Below, piece by piece: positions 13,040-24,369 of a stretch of DNA of 64,000 bases. A program made the translations under genes and the position numbers. The stretch covers positions 50,331,196-50,395,195 of the forward strand of contig NC_088708.1 of NCBI RefSeq assembly GCF_963576615.1, in the 5' to 3' direction. Numbering within the stretch: position 1 is the stretch's first letter; each line of letters begins with the position of its first letter. Source of the stretch: Watersipora subatra (taxonomy: Eukaryota; Bryozoa; Gymnolaemata; Cheilostomatida; Watersiporidae). Under the pieces are notes generated by a model. It saw only the letters and a program-made list of their open reading frames with translations, was not told the origin of the DNA and ran no database searches.

Positions 13040-13126
13040 GGTGGTACTGTAGTGTAGTTGGTATGATGCTGGGCTGCAAAGCTGAATACTCGAGTTCAAT
13101 TCCTGTGAGAGACAGTCTTTTTCTAA
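13040..13126 (+). pseudogene. tRNA-like segment (tRNA-derived SINE head or tRNA pseudogene), unit 2
   Basis: Partner of 3,523-3,610, with GTAGTTGGTATGATGCTGGG, GAGTTCAATTC and a downstream GTCTTTTTC. The two copies differ at a few bases only. The stems do not support a charged tRNA. Confidence 0.4.
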
Positions 13127-14420
13127 CGCTTTTGGTTTAGCTTTGTACAGACAGACGCACACGGCTTTCACTATAGTAAATCATTTAAAACCTTCTATGG
13201 TCAACTTTCTACTAGTACATTTAGGTAATCACATACTGATCCAACTCTTCCACTGCTAGTGACTCTATTCAGTTTGCTGATCAAAATATTATATTAAAGA
13301 TAAAATCTTAAAAAAATTATCTAGTATTTCTGTTAGTACACTAACAAGAAATAAAATGCATGCGTATTTAAACCATTTTTGGTTGTAGGATTTTAAAATT
13401 TTGGTTTACATGAAACAAAAGTTTTATGAAAACCAACAAAAAAATTCATACCATATTTTTCTTTCCCAAGGTACTAGAATTTAGGTCAATGTTAGTAAAC
13501 TTGCTAAAAATGGTTTTCTCCTTAATATACCAAATATTTAGGAATGAAATTTAGACAGATTCATATAATGCTGACTGACTTGAATACATAGTCTATAGAT
13601 AGTCCTATAATGTTAGTGCCCTCTACTCACCATTGTGAGCTGAATCTCTCAATACTTCTCTCTACTGTTGAACAGTTTATCAGCAAGTTCTTGTAAATCA
13701 CTTGAATAGAGATAAAATACTTGTAAGTTTAAAAGGAACTTTGCTCAAGCAGCTAAACACAATGGCTTACATAAACTTGTTGGAAAGGCTGTCATATGAT
13801 GAATGCACTCGTGTAGAACATTATGTCAGCACCTTCACATCTACACTTACCTAAAATATTTTATCAAGGCCCCAGATGAGGCTTTTGCTTAGATCACTTG
13901 ATGGTGAGTAAACTTTTAACAATTCACACTTTTTATTCAAATTTTCAAAATTTCAGTTTGTATTAAAATTTCATTTTGACAATGAAGATACAGACAATAA
14001 TAATAGTTTAAATATTTTCATGGCTAAAATGTTCAACTTTGAAGTTTCAGTCTCTAAATAAGCTACAGACACCACTGCATTTTATGAATATTCCATATTT
14101 AATAGGGATTTGTAATTTTTTGCTTTGAGACATCAATATTTCATGCACCTTTAATAGCATAAGCGAATTAACTGTAAACGTTTCAGGAAAACAGTAGCAT
14201 CGGCAGTTTAGCAAATCATATTTGATCAGGTTAAACATTTTCTTCAAGGTTGTATTCTCTCTAAAACTGAAATAATTAGGGTTTATTTTGTTAGAATCAT
14301 GCGTATATAGGACATTGTAAAACTTATGACAGTTTTCACTTTCCTTATAGCTACGCAGCATGAAATATACTTTAGATGACGTTCTGTTCTCTGTTTTCAG
14401 GTCTGTTGTAGATGTACGTG

Positions 14421-14671
14421 TAGATAACTGATGGACATCTCAACTACCTGATCAGAATATTGTTGAACTACAAATGAGTAGGCCAGTTCTTACTTGACTA
14501 GAACTTCAATGCAGAAAGGTAGGATGTCCAATTCACAGATAAAACAAAGAAAATAGCTTGCAAAAATACTTGCAAAGCAGTATGAATTCTTAAGAGATTT
14601 ACAACAATTTCAAATAAAAGTCAAGTCAATGAAATTATTTTATTGACTTGGTGTAATCCTGTGCAAGTACA
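14421..14671. repeat. 251-bp block identical in units 1 and 2 (copy in unit 2)
   Basis: Exact match to 5,567-5,817. Here the left arm of the palindrome is absent, so the block starts at TAGATAACTGATGG after a different flank. Confidence 0.9.
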
Positions 14672-15546
14672 GGAAAGTGTGACATTCTATTTATAGCAAG
14701 GCAGAACTTTACTGAAATTGGAAAATAATTTAAATTATATTCCGGATGTCTTAATAATATAAATTTTTTACAATATTTGTCTAAGACGTAAACGCGTTTA
14801 TATTACACCTTGCTAAGAGGTTATGAGGCTAAGTAATATTTTTTCAATAATCTTTTACAGGATCAGATTAGCTGTTCCACTTCAATCGCTGTACCAGCCA
14901 TCAGTTTCTTTGTTGCATCAATATATAATATTTTTTGCTATTAGATGAGTCAGTAAGTGCATTTTGGTATGTAAACCTGTAATATGCCAAGGCTTTCTGA
15001 ATGTTTTTCAATGTAACTACACTAAGAGGAGTTTCTCAATTTATGTAATAATCACTGGTTGGCTGGAAGTTCCACCAATGATATCAACTGAATTTACAAG
15101 CAACAGCAAAGCTATCAATTGAAGTTGCTATATTGAATGAGGCGTGAAGTATGTCTGTAATAACACTCGCTCAGCTCACGCATGTGATGCCATCACATTA
15201 TTCATACCAATTGTATGCATCATTACACACAAAGGGTCAAGTGGAGATTAGCATTATTAGTTCATATTTGTGCTCAATTCTTTTAGCAAAAATAAAAATC
15301 AACATAGGGATGACAATTAGTTTTAATAATTGAAACAATATATACAATTCAAAATGAATTAAGTTAGGTCCTATGTTATATTTAAAATTTAAAATGGTTT
15401 TCGCTAATAAAATGTTTTCGAAAATTTACCTATTTCACCTATATTTGCCTGTATTTATTTAAGCTGCCAGATGAGTAAAACCTGCCAAAAATAGAATTAG
15501 CAGTTTCTGCACAAAGTAAATAAAATAGTTTTCTTCATGCATACAA

Positions 15547-15627
15547 ATAGGTAGTCAAATGTAGTGATTTCTTGACAGTCTTTGTGGTTACCTACATTCC
15601 GTTATCATCTGCTTACAAGCATTTGAC
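15547..15627. repeat. 81-bp block identical in units 1 and 2 (copy in unit 2)
   Basis: Exact match to 6,677-6,757. The conserved hairpin at 15,669-15,701 follows about 40 bases downstream, as in unit 1. Confidence 0.75.
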
Positions 15628-16214
15628 AAATGTTATAGGATTTTCAAATGTAAATGTGAGTTATTGAGTTTCATTATTGAATTCAGCTTTCAATAATGAA
15701 AAGAAATATTTCGTTATTTAAAACTTAATAGTCACAAGCCAACAGAGGCTAAGATTACACTTCTGCAGTTTTTGAAGATTATGACTACCTTCATTAAACA
15801 ATTGTTACGAATAATATAGAGACTGCCTAGGTAACTTGATAAACTGAGGAAAAATCCCGAACAACTGCCATATATTTTGTCAGTTGCGAGTTATTATATG
15901 TGATCGCTAAATACTTGCAAAAGTGACTTCTACGATGACTATAATAAAAAATGATCCAGAGTGAATACTATACTTTATATTTAACTAAAGCTAATATATG
16001 GCCTTGAATGTTTCTTCACTTGTTGTATCTGATGACACCAGACTCACATAAAGGATTGAACAAAAGTTACGTTCATGCTACCTATATTCACAACACGAGC
16101 ATTGTAATGCAATCGCAACAGGCAGCTAAAATAAGTACAAAAATAAATAGATACCAATAAATAAGCAAAACACAATGCCAATATTTTGGTAATCAGAATA
16201 TTGTAGAGTTGACA

Positions 16215-16244
16215 GATCAAACCATATTTAGATATGGTTTGATC
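16215..16244. repeat. Palindrome specific to unit 2 (13-bp arms, 4-base loop)
   Basis: GATCAAACCATAT, TTAG, ATATGGTTTGATC: perfect arms. Unit 1 at about 8,267 has only the left arm followed by a different sequence. It lies inside a stretch of about 155 bp (16,106-16,261) that unit 1 lacks. Confidence 0.9.
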
Positions 16245-16738
16245 CGTTAATATCTTTTAATAATGCTTCAACAAGGTAAAGCATATTTAGATATGGTCTG
16301 AATCAGTTGTACAGCTTCAAACCATTCCATTAACTAGTAGACAAATAAGTGTTAACCTTTTAATAAAATCTAAATATAATCTAGTTTTAATCAGAAGATT
16401 GTAAATAGAGTGAGTCAACAATAAAACCTTGAGCTAGTCACACCTTTAAACCTGGTCGAATTAGATTAGAACTAGGATATTATCATTCACCATATTCTTC
16501 CCAAGACAAAAATGTCTGAACAATAAATAAGATAAACATCCGCTCATGAGCATCATAAGTATAACTCTTGTTTCATGACACAAGTGCTTCAATATAGGCA
16601 CCGAACCATAAACAAATAAACACATGAACCTAGTTATTGATATATAGGTGGGGGCAGTCCAAGAGCAGTAAAGAGCTTCTTTACTAGAAGAAGCAAATTT
16701 AGTTACTATAGCAACAGCATTATTATATAACTGACCTA

Positions 16739-16991
16739 TATTCTAGTTACTGGTAAGTAACTCAGGATTCAAGTAGGTAAATTACCTAATAATGTTTAAT
16801 GGTATCATTATTATTGGTAATGATGCGAGTAGGAACCAATGATCAGTGACAAACGTTGTGAAACTGAAGACCGATTGGCTTGTATTAAACCAATATGTTT
16901 ATTATTCTTAATAATAACATCTACTGTGAGTGTAATTCCATTAGTTTTTAATTTACTACTGGGAGTTTAATTCCATCAGCTTTCATCGCTT
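16739..16991. repeat. Truncated third copy of the 8-kb unit
   Basis: It starts like units 1 and 2 (TATTCTAGTT, then GTAGGTAAATTACCTAATAA) and stops after about 250 bp, where the tRNA array begins. Just before the junction a short motif (CTACTGTGAGTGTAATTCCA and CTACTGGGAGTTTAATTCCA) is doubled, which suggests a joint made by replication or end-joining repair. Confidence 0.8.
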
Positions 16992-17133
16992 CATTCACCT
17001 TGAAGTGGTCTTATTCTTTCAACACCTTTTCATAATTGATGGAATATTCGTATCTGCCTCTGATAACACTTTTTCATCATATCATCAGAAAACTCCATTG
17101 AAAACCGTTATTCATTATTAAAACAAAACCATT

Positions 17134-17205
17134 GGGCTTGTCCGGGATTTGAACCCGGGACCTCTCACACCCTAAGCGAGAATCATACCCCTAGACCAAT
17201 AAGCC
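17134..17205 (-). tRNA. tRNA-Pro-AGG: tRNA-Pro(AGG), array copy 1
   Basis: First gene of the array. The anticodon loop reads TTAGGGT. It has one G-U pair in the anticodon stem and one acceptor mismatch; the T-arm is ideal. Confidence 0.75.
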
Positions 17206-17535
17206 TCTTTCTTACTTCTAACTTTGCCTTGTTGAACTAAATTTCCCTCAGATAGAGCATGCATAGAAGTACGAATGTCTGAAACCAGTCTCTATGTATT
17301 CTGAAATAGGTTTAACAGCCATAGCATTTATTTACTAGCAATTGTAGGGAAAACACCCTCGGCACATCCCATTATTTAGGCTATCCGACTTTACCTTCAA
17401 GTGGTTTTATTTTTTTAACGCCTTTCAGCTTTCATGTTTGATGAAATATTCGTATCTGCCTCTGATAAAATTTTTTTGTCATATCATCAGAAAACCCCAT
17501 TGAAAACCGTTATTCATTATTAAAACGAAACCATT

Positions 17536-17607
17536 GGGCTTGTTCGGGATTTGAACTTTGGACCTCTGGCACCCAAAACGAGAATCATACCCCTAGACCA
17601 ACAAGCC
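17536..17607 (-). pseudogene. tRNA-Pro(UGG) pseudogene, copy 2
   Basis: Box B region reads CCAAAGTTCAAATCC and the anticodon stem has a C-C clash; T-stem pairing is lost. Same decayed type as copies 11, 14 and 44. Confidence 0.7.
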
Positions 17608-17936
17608 TTTATCTGACTTCTAACTTTGCTTTGTTGAACTAAAAATCCCTCAGAAAGGGCATGCATAGAAGTACGAATGTATGAAACCAGTCCTTATGTA
17701 TTCTGAAATAGGTTTAACAGCCATAGAGTTTACTTACTAGCAATTCTGTGTATTATACTTTGAGCGCATCTCATTATTTAGGCTATCCGACTTTACCCTC
17801 AAATGGTTTTATTCTTTCAACACCTTTTAGTTTTCATGTTCGATAGAATATTCGTATCTGCCTCTGATAACACTTTTTCATCATATCATCAGAAATATCA
17901 TAGAAAACAGTTACTAATTAATAAAACATAACCATT

Positions 17937-18008
17937 GGGCTTGTCCGGGATTTGAACCCGAGACCTCTCGCACCCAAAGCGAGAATCATACCCCTAGACC
18001 AACAAACC
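17937..18008 (-). tRNA. tRNA-Pro-TGG: tRNA-Pro(UGG), copy 3
   Basis: Two differences from the ideal sequence, both leaving G-U pairs (base of T-stem, third acceptor pair). It should fold. Confidence 0.85.
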
Positions 18009-18338
18009 TCTTTTCTTACTTCTAACTTTGCTTTGTTGAACTGAATATCCCTCAGATAGGGCATGCATAGAAGTATGAATGTCTGAAACCAGTCCCAATG
18101 TATTCTGAAATAGGTTTAACAGCCATAGCATTTATTTACCAGCAATTGTATGTTATACATCCTGAGCACATCTCATTATTTAAGCTATCCGACTTCACCT
18201 TGAAGTGGTCTTATTCTTTCAACACCTTTTCGTTTTCATAATTGATAGAATATTCGTATCTGCCTCTGATAACACTTTTTCATCATATCATCAGAAAACT
18301 CCTAGAAAACCATTAGTCATTAATAAAACACAACCATT

Positions 18339-18410
18339 GGGCTTGTCCGGGATTTGAACCCGGGACCTCTCGCACCCTAAGCGAGAATCATACCCCTAGA
18401 CCCACAAGCC
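18339..18410 (-). tRNA. tRNA-Pro-AGG: tRNA-Pro(AGG), copy 4
   Basis: AGG anticodon with a perfect anticodon stem and T-arm. The only other change lies next to the acceptor stem (GACCCACAAGCC on the plus strand). Confidence 0.85.
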
Positions 18411-18740
18411 TGTTTTTTTACTTCTAACTTTGCCTTGTTGAACTGAAAATCCCTCAGAAAGAGCATGCATAGAAGTACGAATGTCTGAAACCAGTCTCTA
18501 TGTATTCTGAAATAGGTTTAACAGCCATAGCGTTTACTTACTATAAATTGTATGGAATATACCCCGGGCACATCCCATTATTTAGGTTATCCGACATTAC
18601 CCTCAAGTGGGTTTATTCTTTCATCACCTTTCAGCTTTCATGTTCGATGGAATATCCATATCTGCCTCTGATAACACTTTTTCATCAAATCATTAGAAAT
18701 ATCATAGAAAACCAATACTAATTAATAAAACATAACCATT

Positions 18741-18812
18741 GGGCTTGTCAGGGACTTGAACCTGGGACCTCTCACACCCATAGCGAGAATCATACCCCTA
18801 GACCAACAAGCC
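18741..18812 (-). tRNA. tRNA-Pro-TGG: tRNA-Pro(UGG), copy 5, changed U-turn base
   Basis: The loop reads TATGGGT, so the universal U before the anticodon is A. There is also a T-stem mismatch. Unlikely to decode well. Confidence 0.65.
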
Positions 18813-19142
18813 TCTTTTTTTACTTCTAACTTTGCCTTGTTGAACTGAAAATCCCTCAAATAGAGCATGCATAGAAGTATGAATGTCTGAAACCAGTCCC
18901 TATGTATTCTGAAATAGGTTTAACAGCCATAACATTTAATTAGTAGCAAATGTATGTAATATATCCTGAGCACATCCCATTATTTAGGCTATCCGACTTT
19001 ACCCTCAAATGGTTTTATTTTTTCAACACCTTTTAGTTTTCATGTTCGATGGAATATTCGTATCTGCCTTTTATAACACTTTTGTATCATACCATCAGAA
19101 ATATCATAGAAAACCGTTACTAATTACTAAAACATAACCATT

Positions 19143-19214
19143 GGGCTTGTCCGAGATTTGAACCCAGGACCTCTCGCACCCAAAGCGAGAATCATACCCC
19201 TAGACCAACAAGCT
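19143..19214 (-). tRNA. tRNA-Pro-TGG: tRNA-Pro(UGG), copy 6
   Basis: Two T-stem changes and an altered first base (plus strand AAGCT at the end), so the terminal acceptor pair is A-C. Confidence 0.7.
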
Positions 19215-19544
19215 TCTTTTTTTACTTCTAACTTTGCTTTGTTGAACTGAAAATCCCTCAGATAGGGCATGCATAGAAGTATGAATGTCTGAACCCAGAC
19301 CCTATGTATTCTGAAATAGGTTTAACTGCCATAGCATTTATTTACTAGCAATTGTATGTAATATATCCTGAGTACATCCCATTATTTAGGCTATCCGACT
19401 TTACCCTCAAGTGGTTTTATTCTTTCAACACCTTTTAGTTTTCATGTTCGAAGGAAAACTCGTGTCTGCCTCTGATAACACTTTTTCATCATACCATCAG
19501 AAATATCATAGAAAACCGTTACTAATTAATAAAACATAACCGTT

Positions 19545-19616
19545 GGGCTTGTCCGGGATTTGAACCTGAAACCTCTCGCACCCAAAGCGAGAATCATACC
19601 CCTAGACCAACAAGCC
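19545..19616 (-). tRNA. tRNA-Pro-TGG: tRNA-Pro(UGG), copy 7
   Basis: Acceptor and anticodon arms are ideal. The T-stem is weakened (TTTCAGGTTCAAATCC in the RNA sense). Confidence 0.75.
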
Positions 19617-19946
19617 TCTTTTTTTACTTCTAACTTTGCCTTGTTAAACTGAAAATCCCTCAGATAGGGGATGCATAGAAATATAAATGTCTAAAACCAG
19701 TCCCTATGTATTCTGAAATAGGTTTAACAGCCATAGCATTTATTTACTAGCAAATGTATGTAATATATCTGGAGCACATCCCATTATTTAGGCTATCGGA
19801 CTTTACCCTCAAGTGGTTTTATTCTTTCAACACCTTTTAGTTTTCATGTTCGATGGGATATTCGTATCTGCCTCTGATAACACTTTTTCGTCCTACCATC
19901 AGAAATATCATAGAAAACCGCTACTAAATAATAAAACATAACCATT

Positions 19947-20025
19947 GGGCTTGTTAGGGATTTGAACCTGGGACCTCTCACACCCAAAGCGAGAATCATA
20001 CCTCTAGAGTCTAGACAAACAAGCC
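19947..20025 (-). pseudogene. tRNA-Pro(UGG) pseudogene with 7-base insertion, copy 8
   Basis: 79 nt long: a short duplication (CTAGAGTCTAGA on the plus strand) falls inside box A and the D-arm, spoiling both promoter spacing and D-arm folding. It explains the single 408-bp spacing in the array. Confidence 0.8.
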
Positions 20026-20354
20026 TTTATCTGACTTTAAACTTTGCTTTGTTGAACTAAAAATCCCTCAGAGAGGGCATGCATAGAAGTACGAATGTCT
20101 GAAACCAGTCCCTATGTATTCTGAAATCGGTTTACTAGCCATAGCATTTACTTAGTAGCAATTGTATGTAATACATCCTGAGCACATCTCATTATTTAAG
20201 CTATCCGACTTCACCTTGAAGTGGTCTTATTCTTTCAACACCTTTTCGTTTTCATGTTTGATGGAATATTCGTGTCTGCCTCTGCTAACACTTTTTCATC
20301 ATATCATCAGAAAACTCATAAAAAACCATTGGTCATTAATAAAAGACAACCATT

Positions 20355-20426
20355 GGGCTTGTCCGGGATTTGAGCCCGAGACCTCTCGCACCCAAAGCGA
20401 GAATCATACCCCTAGACCAACAAGCC
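20355..20426 (-). tRNA. tRNA-Pro-TGG: tRNA-Pro(UGG), copy 9
   Basis: Box B reads GGGCTCAAATC, a T-to-C change at the second T of TTC, plus one G-U pair in the T-stem. Other arms are ideal. Confidence 0.75.
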
Positions 20427-20755
20427 TCTTTCTTACTTCTAACTTTGCCTTGTTGAACTAAATTTCCCTCAGATAGAGCATGCATAGAAGTATGAATGTC
20501 TGAAACCAGTCCCTATGTATTCTGAAATAGGTTTAACAGCCATAGCATTTACTTATTATAAGTTGTATGGAAAATACCCTGGGCACATCCCATTATTTAG
20601 GCTATCCGACATTACTTTCAAGTGGTTTTATTCTTTCAACACCTTTTAGTTTTCATGTTCGATGTAATATCCGTAGCTGCCTCTGATAACACTTTTTCAT
20701 CAAATCATCAGAAAACTCATAGAAAACAGTTAATCATTAATAAAACACAACCATT

Positions 20756-20827
20756 GGGCTTGTCCGGGATTTGAACCCGGGACCTCTCGCACCCAAAGCG
20801 AGAATCACACCCCTAGACCAACAAGCC
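20756..20827 (-). tRNA. tRNA-Pro-TGG: tRNA-Pro(UGG), copy 10
   Basis: A single D-loop difference from the ideal sequence; all stems intact. Confidence 0.88.
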
Positions 20828-21158
20828 TCTTATTTTATTTCTAACTTTGGCTTGTTGAACTGAAATTCTCCCAGATAGGGCATGCATAGAAGTATGAATG
20901 TCTGAAACCAGTCCCTATGTATTCTGGAATAGGTTTAACAGCCATAGCATTTATTTACTAGCAATTGTATGTAATACATCCTGAGCACATCTCATTATTA
21001 AGGCTATCCAACTTCACCTTGAAGTGGTTTTATTCTTTCAACACCTTTTCGTTTTCATGTTTGATGGAATATTCGTATCTGCCTCTGATAAAATTTTTTC
21101 GTCATATCTTCAGAAAACCCCATTGAAAACCGTTATTCATTATTAAAACAAAACCATT

Positions 21159-21230
21159 GGGCTTGTTCGGGGTTTGAACTTGGGACCTCTGGCACCCAAA
21201 ACGAGAATCATACCCCTAGACCAACAAGCC
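21159..21230 (-). pseudogene. tRNA-Pro(UGG) pseudogene, copy 11
   Basis: T-stem and anticodon stem both mispaired (plus strand GGCACCCAAAACGAG). Begins a block repeated at copies 14-15. Confidence 0.7.
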
Positions 21231-21559
21231 TGTTTTTTTACTTCTAACTTTGCTTTGTTGAACTGAATATCCCTCAGATAGAGCATGCATAGAAGTATGA
21301 ATGTCTGAAACCAGTCTCTATGTATTCTGAAATAGGTTTAACAGCCATGACATTTATTTACTAGCAATTGTATGTAATATATCCTGAGCACATCCCATTA
21401 TTTAAGCTATCCGATTTTACCCTCAAGTGGTTTTATTCCTCAACACCTTTTAATTTTCATGTTCGATGGAATACTCGTGTCTGCCTCTGATAACACTTTT
21501 TCATCATACCATCAGAATTATCATAGAAAACCGTTACTAATTAATAAAACATAACCATT

Positions 21560-21631
21560 GGGCTTTTCCGGGATTTGAGCCCGAGACCTCTCGCACCCAA
21601 AGCGAGAATCATACCCCTAGACCAACAAGCC
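21560..21631 (-). tRNA. tRNA-Pro-TGG: tRNA-Pro(UGG), copy 12
   Basis: One acceptor mismatch (G-A), one G-U pair in the T-stem, and the same box B change as copy 9. Confidence 0.7.
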
Positions 21632-21960
21632 TCTTTCTTACTTCTAACTTTGCCTTGTTGAACTAAATTTCCCTCGGATAGAGCATGCATAGTAGTATGA
21701 ATGTCTGAAACCAGTCTCTATGTATTCTGAAATAGGTTTAACAGCCATAGCGTTTACTTACTATAAATTGTATAAAATATACCCTGAGTACATCCCATTA
21801 TTTAGGCTATCTGACTTTATTCTCAAGTGATTTTATTCTTTCAACACCTTTAAGTTTTCATGTTCGATGGAATATTCGTATCTGCCTTTTATAACACTTT
21901 TTTATCATACCATCAGAAATATCATAGAAAACCGTTACTAATTAATAAAACTTAACCATT

Positions 21961-22032
21961 GGGCTTCTCCGGGAGTTGAACCCGGGACCTCTCAGACCCA
22001 AAGCGAGAATCATACCCCTAGACCAACAAGCC
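21961..22032 (-). tRNA. tRNA-Pro-TGG: tRNA-Pro(UGG), copy 13
   Basis: Mismatch in the anticodon stem (CTCGC/CTGAG) and one in the acceptor stem; the T-stem is kept. Paired with copy 15 two units on. Confidence 0.65.
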
Positions 22033-22363
22033 TCTTTTTTTATTTCTAACTTTGCCTTGTTGAACTAAAAATCCCTCAGATAGGGCACGCATAGAAGTAT
22101 GAATGTCTGAAACCAGTCCCTATGTATTCTGGAATAGGTTTAACAGCCATAGCATTTATTTACTAGCAATTGTATGTAATACATCCTGAGCACATCTCAT
22201 TATTAAGGCTATCCAACTTCACCTTGAAGTGGTTTTATTCTTTCAACACCTTTTCGTTTTCATGTTTGATGGAATATTCGTATCTGCCTCTGATAAAATT
22301 TTTTCGTCATATCTTCAGAAAACCCCATTGAAAACCGTTATTCATTATTAAAACAAAACCATT

Positions 22364-22435
22364 GGGCTTGTTTGGGGTTTGAACTTGGGACCTCTGGCAC
22401 CCAAAACGAGAATCATACCCCTAGACCAACAAGCC
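22364..22435 (-). pseudogene. tRNA-Pro(UGG) pseudogene, copy 14
   Basis: Near twin of copy 11, with an extra T-stem change. Stems do not close. Confidence 0.7.
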
Positions 22436-22765
22436 TGTTTTTTTACTTCTAACTTTGCTTTGTTGAACTGAATATCCCTCAGATAGAGCATGCATAGAAG
22501 TATGAATGTCTGAAACCAGTCTCTATGTATTCTGAAATAGGTTTAACAGCCATAGCGTTTACTTACTATAAATTGTATAAAATATACCCTGAGTACATCC
22601 CATTATTTAGGCTATCTGACTTTATTCTCAAGTGATTTTATTCTTTCAACACCTTTTAGTTTTCATGTTCGATGGAATATTCGTATCTGCCTTTTATAAC
22701 ACTTTTTTATCATACCATCAGAAATATCATAGAAAACCGTTACTAATTAATAAAACTTAACCATT

Positions 22766-22837
22766 GGGCTTCTCCGGGAGTTGAACCCAGGACCTCTCAG
22801 ACCCAAAGCGAGAATCATACCCCTAGACCAACAAGCC
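22766..22837 (-). tRNA. tRNA-Pro-TGG: tRNA-Pro(UGG), copy 15
   Basis: Near twin of copy 13 with one more T-stem change; anticodon stem mismatched. Confidence 0.62.
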
Positions 22838-23167
22838 TCTTTTTTTATTTCTAACTTTGCCTTGTTGAACTAAAAATCCCTCAGATAGGGCACGCATAGA
22901 AGTATGAATGTCTGAAACCAGTCCCTATGTATTCTGAAATAGGTTTAACTGCCATAGCATTTATTTACTAGCAATTGTATGTAATATATCCCGAGTACAT
23001 CCCATTATTTAGGCTATCCGACTTTACCCTCAAGTGGTTTTATTCTTTCAACACCTTTTAGTTTTCATGTTCGATGGAAAACTCGTGTCTGCCTCTGATA
23101 ACACTTTTTCATGATACCATCAGAAATATCCTAGAAAACGGTTACTATTTAATAAAACATAACCATT

Positions 23168-23239
23168 GGGCTTGTCCAGGATTTGAACCCGAAACCTGTC
23201 GCACCCAAAACGAGAATCACACCCCTAGACCAACAAGCC
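23168..23239 (-). pseudogene. tRNA-Pro(UGG) pseudogene, copy 16
   Basis: Anticodon stem reads CTCGT/GCGAC with a closing C-C clash; two T-stem changes as well. Confidence 0.65.
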
Positions 23240-23569
23240 TCTTTTTTTACTTCTAACTTTGCCTTGTTAAACTGAAACTCCCTCAGATAGGGGATGCATA
23301 GAAATATAAATGTCTGAAACCAGTCCCTATGTATTCTGAAATAGGTTTAACAGCCATAGCGTTTACTTACTAGTAATTGTGTGGAATATACCCTAGGCAA
23401 ATCCCATTATTTATGCTATTCAACTTTACAATGAAGTTGTTCTATTCTCTCAACTCTTTTTAGTTTTCATGTCTGATGAAATATTCGTATCTGCTTCCGT
23501 AAACAATTTTGATCATATCATCAGAAAACTCCATAGAAAACCGTTATTCATTAAAAAAAGTAAACCACT

Positions 23570-23641
23570 GGGCTTGTCCGGGATTTGAACACGGGACCTC
23601 TCGCACCCAAAGCGAGAATCATACCCCTAGACCAACAAGAC
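23570..23641 (-). tRNA. tRNA-Pro-TGG: tRNA-Pro(UGG), copy 17
   Basis: First copy of the GAACACGGG type: one U-C clash in the T-stem and one in the acceptor (CAAGAC end). A T7 stop lies downstream. Confidence 0.72.
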
Positions 23642-23970
23642 TCTTTCTTACTTCTAACTTTGCCTTGTTGAACTGGAAATCCCTCAGAGAGGGCATGCAT
23701 AGAAGTACGAATGTCTGAAACCAGTCCAAATGTATTCTGAAATAAGTTTAAATGCCATAGCATTTATTTACCAGCATTTGTATGTAATACATCCTGAGCA
23801 CATCTCATTATTTAGGCTATCCGATTTCACTTTGAAGTGGTTTTATTCTTTCAACACCTTTTAGTTTTCATGTTCGGTGGAATACTCGTATCTGCCTCTG
23901 ATAACACTTTTTCATCATACCATCAGAATTATCATAGAAAACCGTTACTAATTAATAAAACATAACCATT

Positions 23971-24041
23971 GGGCTTGTCAGGGACTTGAACCCGACACCT
24001 CTCGCACCTTAAGCGAGAATCATACCCTAGACCAACAAGCC
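23971..24041 (-). pseudogene. tRNA with AAG (Leu) anticodon, 71 nt, copy 18
   Basis: The loop reads TTAAGGT, an AGG-type copy with one more change, giving AAG. One D-loop base is missing and the T-stem has mismatches. It has the tRNA-Pro body, not the long variable arm of tRNA-Leu. Confidence 0.7.
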
Positions 24042-24369
24042 TTTATCTGACTTTTAATTTCGCTTTGTTGAACCAAAACCCCACAAAAAGGGCATGCATA
24101 AAAGTACGATTGTCTGAAACCAGTCCCAATGTATTCTGAAATAAGTTTAAATGCCATAGCATTTATTTACCAGCATTTGTATGTAATACATCCTGAGCAC
24201 ATCTCATAATTTAAACTATCCGACTTCACCTTGAAGTGGACTTATTCTTTCAACACCTTTTCGTTTTCATGTTTGATGGAAAATTCGTATCTGCCTCTGA
24301 TAACACTTTTTCCTCATATCATCAGAAAATTCATAGAAAACCATTAGTCATTAATAAAACACAACCATT

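Larger units (their letters stand above)
8713..16738. repeat. Large tandem duplication, copy 2 (8.0 kb, non-coding)
   Basis: Collinear with copy 1 from end to end, apart from one 914-bp insertion at 11,263-12,176, loss of about 1 kb and of one 360-bp repeat, and an extra stretch of about 155 bp at 16,106-16,261. No protein gene is visible. The long stretches 8,713-10,730, 12,180-13,030 and 13,130-14,420 hold only sequence shared with copy 1. Confidence 0.9.

Noticed and set aside
1143-15333. Small frames throughout the 8-kb units
   Set aside because: None is kept in frame between the two copies, and none shows a recognisable domain.
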